A stretch of 64,000 nt of DNA from Vermamoeba vermiformis (Eukaryota > Tubulinea > Echinamoebida): positions 149,421-213,420 of the forward strand of contig JBEWZL010000012.1 of the NCBI GenBank assembly GCA_045837725.1, given 5' to 3'. The notes beneath the pieces are model-generated. The model ran no database searches. It was not told the origin of the DNA and saw only the letters and a program-made list of their open reading frames with translations. Shown one piece after another: positions 25,055-35,011 of the stretch. The first letter of the stretch is position 1. Each line of letters begins with the position of its first letter. The translations under genes and the position numbers were made by a program.

Positions 25055-26181
25055 AGCAGCCGAGAGGGAAGCCTTGAATCGGCGACTAATGTTTTGAAAT
25101 CTCGTTAGATGGTTTGTCATTGCAATTTTTCGATGCCCGAAACACTTACGCTGAGAATCGCGTTTTCAACCTTCTGGCCGTAAATTCCATCTTCGTCCAA
25201 AGTCGACTCGGGGTTATTTCTGTTCCACAGCTTTTGGAAAGCAAGAACTGACAATTTTCTACCGATAATATCATTAGTAAATCAAGAAATAATTCTTCCG
25301 CAGTTCCGATAACGAATTATGTGTGTATATTCATATAAGCATTCTTACTTTACGTCTTCGCCGCCAGCAACGTAATCAAAGTGTACGGGATCAGATGAAC
25401 CAAAATATTTCCATCCATTACTCTCAAGAGTAGATTTCCAAGCAGCAGCGTTGTCGATATCAATAGAAAGACCACCGTTATGGTTGCTAGCGCCTATTGT
25501 CATGATTGAAGGTTAGATCGCGAACTAGGAATCACGATTTAGACTTACCAGGCTTTCCGGCCAAAGGAATACCGCATTTTCCCTTTAGAAACCATTTATA
25601 GAGCATAAGCTGTTGCGGGAGAGTTCTCAAAGCGCTGTTAATCTTCATTTTCATGTCAGATTTCGCATTCAAGGCAGCAGCAAGGGCTTCGGCAGCGGGG
25701 TTTTGAAGGAAAGGAACTACTTTAACTAATAAAAAGCCGTTAGACTAGCTAGTCGACATATTTATACATTAAAAATTAATTTTTGAAAGCGGGCTAGAAA
25801 TGCGTACCTGCAGGCCCGAGATCCAGATTGCTTGCCAAGTAGCTGATATCTGCAAAAAGATCCGTTTGAAGGCAATTTAACTCTGTTACCAATTGTCTAG
25901 CAAGCCCTTCGAGCACTCCAGTGTTGCATCCGGCATCAGTTATAGCTACAGAAAATTCTGATCAGTACATTTTACCTCAAAATTGCTGAGCTATTAGCAG
26001 GCTGCCGAATATTATTTTATGCGATACTTACCATCATTAACCGTTTGGCTAACAGCGGCTCCGCAAACTGTAACCAGAATCTGGAAACAATTAGAAGGTA
26101 TTCTCGCACCTTGTGAACAGTACTGCAACGCGAATAAATATGCGATGTACTTACAAAAACAGCGAGTTGCAGCTTGTTCAT
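25055..26181 (-). CDS. Secreted M15-type peptidase with peptidoglycan-binding domain
   Basis: Several exons from ATG at 26179-26181 (signal peptide MNKLQLAVFILVTVCGAAVS, split by an intron) to TAA at 25055. The central part has the D-Ala-D-Ala carboxypeptidase/endopeptidase (M15, VanY-like) zinc motif in GASNHNGGLSIDIDNAAAW (SxHxxGxSxD) and the second ligand in SSDPVHFDYVAGG. It is followed by a PG_binding_1-like three-helix repeat (SVLAFQKLWN ... LDEDGIYGQKVENAIL). Splicing a last intron (GTAAGT ... CTAACG ... TTAG) gives the tail SSPIQGFPLGC; without it the frame stops ten codons later. Expected role: cleaving peptide cross-links of bacterial cell walls outside the cell or in phagosomes. 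The family is mainly bacterial, so an ancient transfer is likely; the introns show full adaptation to the host. Confidence 0.88.
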
Positions 26182-27234
26182 GTTGTTGTGTTTGTGTTGT
26201 ACTGCGATGTATCAAGAAAAGGATCGAACCAACAACCGGTCCTTGTTGCCAAGCCAAGACATAGCCAGGAACAACAGCTTGCAAGATGACTTAATATATG
26301 CATCGTAGACTGGGAATCAGTCGAGAAGAGGCAACTTAGGTCCGTTGGCTCTGTGAACGAGATCAGCCACTGGTACGTACTTTATGCAAAGGTCATGCAA
26401 TTCAAATAGTATACCAACTGAACCTAAGTTGAATAGTTATAATTATTTCCATAAGAGATAATATTTACAAGAATGGCGAAAGAAATTTTCAATTGGAACG
26501 GTCAGATTTGTTTGCTTGCAACTTAATTAGGTTAAAAAAAAATTGAACGTTGAATTTATGAGGCAAATATAATTTTTGTTTTGTTGTTTGAATATTTTTC
26601 ATTGTTTTTTGAATTTTGTTCACCCGTGCAGAGCTAAATCAAGATGAGCGCTATTTATGGAGCAGTTTCAATAAGTAATATAAGTATGCTTTAATTAAAA
26701 ACATGCTACCTATATTCTCGAATAGCAAAACTGCAATAGGTCCGTTTGCCATTTTGCAGATTGCAAAACCAACGCATTTGCAACGGCCACGGTCTTAAAT
26801 TGTTACTCAGTATGGTCATGTTATCCTACGTACGACTTGGCATCATTGTGATGCCTTCATGTTTTCGAACGAGTCACAATAAATGCATCTGCATGAAATC
26901 CTGTCTGCAGCAGAAACTGACAGGATGACATCTGGCTTCAGAAAACGAACAAAAAAACTCTTTTGCATTTATTTTTCCTCTGTAAACGACACACAAGCAA
27001 GACCTAGCGAGTAGTATCATTATATTTTGTGATACTTTGTGTGGCTCGATATTCGTTTGTACATAGTTATTTAGCGCACGGTATGTCGTTGGCGATCGGA
27101 TTCAATTAAATGACGCGGAATATGCATGCGTTAAGCGACATTATTCCGCTCATGCTATAGTCTTTGATAATATACTTCAATTCGTATCAACTAACCTGAG
27201 TTCAATGTTGCAGAATAACGATCAAAAAAAGAGG
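26182..27234. other. Divergent intergenic region between M15 gene and receptor RasGAP-2
   Basis: About 1,050 nt serving as promoter for both head-to-head genes. Short T and A runs occur at about 26535-26610. No reading frame, RNA gene or mobile element was recognised. Confidence 0.4.
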
Positions 27235-30200
27235 ATGCGCCGTTTTTTATTTTTGGCTCTATTTATTACACTGGCCTTCGGTCAAAGTAAGTAATTAACG
27301 CATATATTGGTAGTATACAACGAACTGTATGCTATTTTCATTCACCTTATTGAAGGTAGTACTAATAAATTTTTTTTGCTAGCTATCGTGTCGTGGAACA
27401 GCCAAGGTAAGTTAATAATTGCTTAATTCAAATATTATACTCGAGGGAAAACACAATTTAAAAGAATTTAATAATGGAGATTCACTTTAATGAAAATGAC
27501 TGATTTTGCCGCGGTTCGCCACTCAAACCGTTGCAGATGTGACCAAATACATTACACACTTACGCGCAAATATACAATCAAGGCGATGCGCGATCACTTG
27601 TCACAAAAGAAATTAGAGAATCTTGTAATTTAATTTTATTTGACACGTGAAATTCCCAGCGTATTATTGCGTGTAACGATTTTCTTTTGCAGGCACAGAC
27701 CACCTTGTAACTAACACTGCGAATTGGTTTGGCGCCGGTATTCCTGGTGTAACCTCAGTGCCACTCTTCTCCGAAACGTAAGTCATACCTCCTTGAATCT
27801 GATTTGGTAACTAACTAAATCCGGCGCAGAACGGGCATCGTCGAGTTTCCACAAGGATACAATGCAAAATGGGCGTCTGTAGATTATTCCACAGGCTCGA
27901 ATATGACATTATTGATGCACCCGAACTCATCTCTCAGTTTCGCTGGAACTTATAGTAAGTGCACTCCGTAAATGCTCAATTTTGCATTTTTGTTTCATTT
28001 TTACCTAAGTCGGTTTTTGAAATTACCTAATTCATATTTATTGAACCGCGTACTTCGATCTGCGCCCAAACGAAGCGAGCCAAGTTCTTACGCTCGATTT
28101 CGCAAGGAATTTTATCCTGACTTTATATAAATGAAGCAATTTGTACGATTCTAATATTGCTCTTTAGCTGGTTTTATGACTGGGCAGTGGAAATTGGATG
28201 CGACAGGTCCGGTGATTGTGGACATCACCAAACTACAGAATGGTGATCAATTCTTGATCCTTAACCTTGCTGAAGGTAATGTATCTTAATTAGGAGATTT
28301 TAAGCCTTACAATAATTCTGGATCACGAAAGTGGCGCAATACCTGATAACTGCTCTTTTATCTAATCTATTATTTTAAGTCTCCATCCAAGATAATACCG
28401 CTACTGTATATTCCTTTGGTCCAATAAGAGCGAAAACTAATTTCAAGTTTGGGTAGGCATCGCGTTCCTTAACATGAATTGAAACAAAATTTTACTAAAA
28501 AAGGAAATCTAATTAATTATTTTAATTTTAGCGCTGGTACTTCCCCCGAGTTTATTTGGCACACGGACTTCCGTTACAAGACTCCTGCTAACGTTACGCT
28601 CCCCGCTGAAGCGACTTGGACCATTGGCGATGTAGTTGTTCAAGCACCCGCATCTGGATTTGCTTCCGTGAATATCCTTGCCCTCCCGCTCGGCACTAGA
28701 CAATTTGGCAAGACCTGCACGGCAAGCTGTACAGTATACGAAGATTGCTGCATTATGAACGCTACACTCAGGTAAGTTTTCAATGCCCGATCTGCTCTTC
28801 AAAGCTTAACTTTTCTATGAAGTGGTGTCACTACTATCAACGGCCAATTCCAGTTCTTGTACGACACAAGTGAAATTCGCATCAACTTCGGCTCTTCAAA
28901 CACGGCCAATGTCGTGCTCAACAAGAATTTGATCTTCCAATCAGCCTCGGTCTCTTTGGACGGCACTTGGCAGATTGACCCAAGCGCCTCTATTTCGGCG
29001 ACCGCCCTGGCCATCGCCCCTCTCGGAACTACAGCTACACGCGCAGAGTTCCTTGGCACGATCACTGGTGGAACTGTGAGCTTGAATGGTTACGACCAGT
29101 TGCTCTTTCAGTCGACTGTAGATCTGGCTACCAACGTGCAATTCACCGGCAATCAAGTTGATTTTTACGGCACTGAGCTCTCCGCAGCTTCGTTGGAGCT
29201 CACTGCCTCGACTATGGCTACGCACCTCGATGAAACAAACGTCAACATTGGCAGTTTGACCATCATGACTGACATGACTTTGACTCAAGGATTTGTTCGT
29301 GCTGGTACTTTGAAGGGCTCAGGACAAACCTTTTACGTGTCTTCTGGTATGTGCTGTCAACTAGACATATCTTTAATTGAATTGCTATCGCTTGAATTAG
29401 AATGACATTTTTGACATGTCGCGCGGGCATATCTTTAATACTTTAATTTATAGGTGCATCTTTAACGGTCGATACATTTGCAACTGCCCCCAGCATTGTT
29501 TTGGAGTCATTTTCTTCTATTTTGGCTATTACTTCACCAGACTACTCCTTTGATCCGTTGAATTCCGTTTCAGGCTCAGTTTCGCTGCTTTTAGTTAGCA
29601 ACAACAAGTAAGTCCACGAGCTCGCCTTATATATGGTCAATACTAAATATTATGGTTTAGTTTCGTTGGTGAAAACGTGCCCGGAAACTTCCCGTTGAGA
29701 ATTGGTGAGGACGCGACCTTGACTTACGCGAGCTCTTCAGTTAGTCGCCAACTTGAGATGTACGGAGGCACTTTGAAATTTAGTGCTCCAACCGTTACTC
29801 TCGACCACCTCATTGCCAAGTTCAGAAGCAATGCTACAATTTCAGGCAGCGTTATTAACGTGAGCTCCATGGAGATGTAAGTCGGCGTCAAGTGCACCTT
29901 GCGCACCACCTTGCTAACTTTCCTTGCAGTGTTGCCTCGAGGATTGTCAACAAGGTGCTCGTCATTGACACCAACACGAGACTTAACATTGTTGGATCGC
30001 TTAACGTGTCTATTCCGACCGGATCTGTTGCCACACTTTCGGGAGGTAAGTCCGACCGGATCTAGAAGATATAGTTCCAATTTTTAACGGTTGTAATAGC
30101 TGGCATATTGGACGCTTCGCAAGGATCAATTGAAGTGTGGTCAGGCAAGCTGATTATTCAAACTGATTTTGTCGGCTCCGTGACTGTTCGTGGCGGTTCT

Positions 30201-33200
30201 GTCGAGTTCCAAAAGTTGACTGACTCGACTTTCCACAACGTGACCTCAGTCGTCATGAACGGCGGTAACGTCGAATCTACTCTCTCGGCGTACACCTTGC
30301 CAGTCTTGCAATGGAAGTCTGGTTCTATCAAAGCTACGAAGACTTTGACCATTGAACGATTGGTGATTTCGGGCACTGACACCAAGGCCATTGCCGATGG
30401 ATCTGTGTTGAACATTTCTTCTATTGATATTTCCGACTCAACTGGCTTCGATGCTCCGAACACAGTCACTATTAACAACATTGGCGAGTTCTATTTACCT
30501 ACTGTAAGTCTTGACAAACGGATGTTGGATTTGGCTTCGTACTGACTTTCCTGTAGGGCATTTCTTTGAACGGTGGTCAAGCTAGATTCAACAACTATGG
30601 CTCAGTCACGATCTCGCAAGGTGCTTCGTTCACTTGCAGCAACTACTTGAATTCTCAAACGGCTCAATCCGGGTCTACCTTCGCTCGTCGATCTGTGGCC
30701 CAATCAGCCGGCGGCAGTGCTGTTACTATTATGAACGGCGGCACACTATCGGGAACCGTAACCAACTCTGGTTTCTTCCAAGCTACGGGCATTATAACCG
30801 GAGATTTTAGAAACCTTGGCCAGATTTACGTTGGCAACTTCTCTCAGAACAGCGTGGGCTTATTGAGACAACTCAATATTTCTGGCACCTTCGACAACAC
30901 TGCAACCGTTACCATTACACCGGTAGTAACTTTGAAAATCGGTAAGTTTTATTTTAGTTGCCCTAAATTAGCGAATTACAACGGGATCCTGCTGGAGCCA
31001 AAAAAAGCCGACAATGGTTTTAAATCCGGATTAATTAGCTAATTACATAATTTTAAACTTTTAAAACACAAAATACTTTAAAATTCTGTTCACTAATTTA
31101 CATCTTTTGGATTCAGCCGGAACCACGATTGCGGATACGGATGTGCTTCAAGCCAATGTGATGAGCTTGGGCGGCATGCTCAACTTGAACTTCACCTTCT
31201 CGACCAAGACAGTAGACGTATTGACCTCTTGGTTCGTGATTGCAACTCCTTGTAAGTGCTATTTTTGATCAATCGCGTGTCAAAAAAATGTCAAATTGTT
31301 TTCGGCTTTATTTTCACTGAAAACGAATCAATCCCGCAATTGCATCAATACCATTAGCTTATTCATCGATAATGTTACATTAATGATGGTACTAATTAAT
31401 TCGTTTAGCTTACACCAGCCAATTCACTACGGTTGCCGCCGATACTTTTGAAGGCCAAGGCCGCTTAGTCTACACATCCACTGGTGCTCAATGGGAGTTT
31501 GTTGGTAAGTAGTACTATAAGGCACATTAAATATATTGATTCAGCATTTCTATACTTGCCGACACAGATCTCGTAACACGTGGCAAGATATTTCGGCACG
31601 GAAGCGGAATACTCTTGCCCCGGGTTATTTTCATGAACGGAGATTTAATACGATCTATTTTTATAGGCTGCCATAACGAGAAGGTTAGCTGTACCTCGTG
31701 CATCAAGCAAACCGGAACTTCATTCCCGAACGGATGTGACTGGTGTAAAACTGCGGGAGTGTGTCGTGCTGCGGGTACTTGTGGCAGCTCTGACGCCATT
31801 GACGTGATTACGACCTCAGAAGAGGTAAGCGAATTATTGCGACACGTGATCAGATCCAGATCGGGACCACTAACAGTTCACAATTTAGAATCAATGCCCT
31901 GATGCCCCCGAGAACAAACTGCTGTACCTCTTGTTCATCCCCGGCGCCCTCGTGCTCGGCGGTGGTATTGTCGTCTTAGTCGTGTTCTTGAAGCGAAGAA
32001 ACAGAGTCGGTGGTAACGCGGATGCCGTCTTGTTGAAGAAAAAACCAGGCCCACCTGAGTTCTTGCCCATCGCTTTCGGTCCTAGCATGATGGAGTCCAA
32101 GTTGAGCAAGAAGGACAAAGATCTTGTGCCTGCTTTGGAGCGCTTGAAAGATGTACGTAGTGCCCACAACCCCGCGTCACACGAGCATTTGCTAACATGT
32201 TTTTTCACTAGCTTTTGCTCGAAGAGAACATGGAAGTCGTTATGGCCATCACCGACAACGATGTGATCAAGGCTGTAGATCTCGACAAGGTGTGCCAAGC
32301 CTTGACTTACGTCTTCGAGTCTGTTGGTCGGTACCCTCACCTCTTGAACGCGCTTGTTGACCGTGAAGTCGAACAACACCACAGCGACGAAGGTAAGCGA
32401 TTAGATGAATGTTTTAACTGTTAGAATATCCCGCTGATCCATTGCTCACAGCGAGTCTTTTGCGTGGTAATACTGTCGCCACCATCAGCTGGAAGTTCTA
32501 CAGCAAGTTGGTCGGATTGGAGTACTTGTGGAACACTCTCAGCGACGCTATCTATTTGCTCGTCGAAAAGACCTCAGCTGGTGAAATCTCAACTGAAGTA
32601 AGTCATCTCGCAATCTCGATCTTGTTGACACGTGTCACTTTTTTTGAGACTGATGACTAACTTGTGTGTTTGTTCAGATGGATCCAGTACTTTTGGGAGA
32701 AGAAGAAGACGTCAAAGTCAACAAATACCAACTGATGTTAACAGCGCAACAGATCTTGTCTAAGATTGTCAAGTCCGTTGAGCACGTGCCTCTACCTATG
32801 AAGTTCATCTGCCATCACTTGCAAGAGCGTGTCATGGCCAAGTACCCTTCGATGCGCTACACTAGTGTTGGTGGCTTCATTTTCTTGCGATTCTTGAACC
32901 CTGCAATCAACTTGCCTGAAGCATACGGTTTGACAAGAAGTAAGCAATCGCACACAAAACAAATATCTTTGACGCGTGAACATTTTTTGATATCATTTTA
33001 ACGTCATTTTATTTGCTCGTTTTTGATTGTTTTTTTTTATTTGAATGGATGACTAACGAGTGTTTTTTTTCACTTTTGTTCAGAGGTTCCCAGCAAAGAA
33101 GCACGAAGAGTCTTCGTTCTGTTGACCAAGACCCTGCAGTCACTCGCTAACGGCATCAAGCTCGGAGGCAAAGAACAACACATGGCCAAGCTGAATGACT

Positions 33201-33622
33201 TTATCGATGAGAATCAGAACGAGATCAATCAGTTCTTCGATGATTGCGCGGTACGTACTTGGCGAGCACTTTCATACGTTCTATATTACTCGATACTAAC
33301 GATTTATCGATTAGATCCTCCCCGAAGGCAGCTCCGAGGCTGATCTTAAGCCCATTGAAATCCCACATTACATCATGTTGGTCTGCATGGCCGAGATCCA
33401 CCGTCACATCCACTACTCGATCCAACGAATTAAAGAAAAGCTTTCAAAGGTACGCAGCATAGAAAATTACATCGCTAGTAGTACTATATATTAATGTGTT
33501 AATTATAGGAAAAAATGGATCAGTTGACTGGTATAATGAACGAGATCGGAGGACCCATCAAGATCGAGAACGCAAGCTCTAAAGACAGCAAAATTGATCC
33601 TTTATTGGTTGGTCTTAAATAA
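27235..33622 (+). CDS. Receptor RasGAP-2: signal peptide, beta-solenoid-like ectodomain, PSI, TM, RasGAP
   Basis: Paralogue of the 17856-24354 gene in the opposite direction. ATG at 27235 starts a signal peptide (MRRFLFLALFITLAFG). The ectodomain begins DHLVTNTANWFGAGIPGV, parallel to TSWSPSGVPGVADRA in copy 1, and continues as beta-solenoid-like repeats (ASQGSIEVWSGKLIIQTDF, VRGGSVEFQKLTDSTF) with the Cys cluster CTASCTVYEDCCIMNATL. A PSI module (CHNEKVSCTSCIK ... GCDWCKTAGVCRAAGTC, about 31,665-31,790), a TM helix (LLFIPGALVLGGGIVVLVVF) and a RasGAP domain follow. The arginine finger is in LLRGNTVATISWKFY (about 32,455) and the signature is FIFLRFLNPAINLP. It has an extra 59-nt intron (32393-32451) just before the arginine-finger segment that copy 1 lacks. 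Ends in TAA at 33620-33622. Confidence 0.87.
32493..32727 (+). repeat. Conversion-like tract I, copy in receptor RasGAP-2
   Basis: Partner of 18714-18948 (opposite strand, same length). It contains the intron with TGACACGTGTCA at 32626-32637. Confidence 0.8.
32626..32637. promoter_or_regulatory. TGACACGTGTCA palindrome in receptor RasGAP-2 intron
   Basis: A perfect palindrome within an intron that is nearly identical in the paralogue, where one base differs (TGACCCGTGTCA at about 18803-18814). Confidence 0.4.
32870..33256 (+). repeat. Conversion-like tract II, copy in receptor RasGAP-2
   Basis: Partner of 18127-18513. It spans the FLR-signature exon end, the whole intron and the following exon. 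An internal patch of about 40 nt (around TLQSLAN) is clearly more diverged, so several short exchanges are more likely than one. Confidence 0.85.
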
Positions 33623-33935
33623 GGTCGTATTGAGACTACCAACATATGTACAGAATTATATATAGATTTCTTTTTGTCGGCGACAGTTTGGATCGGACGC
33701 CTCAAATCCGGTCCAATTTTCCAAGACTGTTAATGTAATATAGCTTATATAAATATCATAATCCATAATAGGCTAGAGCAACTTATTATTAGTCTTGTGT
33801 TTGCGATATAGTGAAGTTGTAGTGCAGATCTACCAGGGCGATTTACCCTGGCACATCTGTGTTCGCCCTGCACGAGACCGAGCAATCCACGCACTTACTA
33901 TTATCATTTTTTATTATTACAGCAACACTACAATC
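33623..33935. other. Spacer between receptor RasGAP-2 and MYND-FKBP gene
   Basis: About 310 nt with the 3' UTR of the receptor and the promoter of the next gene. Nothing else was recognised. Confidence 0.4.
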
Positions 33936-34942
33936 ATGTCGCAAATGAAGTGTGCGATCTGCGGCTCCCGAGGCGATCTTAAGCAGTGCTCGGGTTGCAA
34001 GAGCTTCTTTTACTGCGGTGTCGATCACCAAAAGGGTAAGTAAAGAGGACATATAAATATGTGATTATATTGTTAGAAACAGCCAATATTGATTAATTTT
34101 AATGCGAGTAAGAGATTTGATCAAATTTTTTAATTAATCAAAATTATTATAGAGCACTGGGCTACTCACAAGGACCTTTGCAAGAAGATCCAAGAAGCCT
34201 TGAAGAAGGTAAAATAATTATTTAAAACTGAGAAAATGACAAAAATATTTTTAATCACGCGATCTGCCTTTGCGAAGCTGCTTGAATCTGTTTACAGCAT
34301 CGATAATAATAGTACTAATATGTGTATTACTTGTAGGGTTTCCACAAGGAAATTGTCACCAAGGGTAACGAAACAACTTATCCTAAAAAGGGATCGAAGG
34401 TGACAGTTCACTACACCGGCACTGTAAGCATTAAAAATCGATAGTATAAGCAGATACATATCTTAATACTCCTTATATAGTTGGTTAACGGCAAGAAGTT
34501 CGATTCTTCTCGCGATCGCGATGAGCCTTTCAGTTTCCGCGCTGGTGCTCAAGAAGTCATCAGAGGTCCGTAAATCGATTTAAAAATTAATATTATTATA
34601 AAATTAATGTATATTATCAGGTTGGGACGAAGGTGTTCCTACTATGAGCGTTGGTGAGAGAGCTACTTTCTACTTGGCTCCTTCGTAAGTCAAAAAAGGC
34701 CATTTTGAGCCTTTAAATTAATCTCTAACGTTAATATAATATTATAGTTATGCTTATGGCGCTGATGGTGCACCCCCAGAGTGAGTCCTAACAATAGATC
34801 TAACCTGCTAATTACTTTCGGTTTTTGACCGGCAAATTTCTTATTTTTGGGGGTCAAATTTCAGCTTTAACTAACTGTAATTAACAGGATTCCTCCTAAC
34901 GCTGTTTTGATCTTCGATGTTGAGTTGTTGAAGACCACTTAA
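33936..34942 (+). CDS. FKBP-type peptidyl-prolyl isomerase with N-terminal MYND-like zinc finger
   Basis: ATG at 33936, TAA at 34940-34942, seven or eight exons, about 150 aa. Residues 1-40 form a MYND-like finger: [20 protein letters not shown], then [20 protein letters not shown]. In classical MYND fingers the position before Gln in 'YCSxxCQ' is Cys; here it is His (DHQ), so one zinc ligand may have changed from Cys to His. The remainder is a complete FKBP12-type domain: [58 protein letters not shown] and [16 protein letters not shown], ending [12 protein letters not shown]. The catalytic Asp, Phe, Trp and Tyr positions of FKBP12 are kept. MYND domains bind Pro-rich partners, so the finger may target prolyl isomerase activity to them. 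The 3' end lies only 69 nt from the convergent next gene. Confidence 0.9.
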
Positions 34943-35011
34943 ACGAGCTGGATCTGGACGCACAACAGAATATGATGATAATTTATTAGTGCTACATGGC
35001 AATAAAACAAA

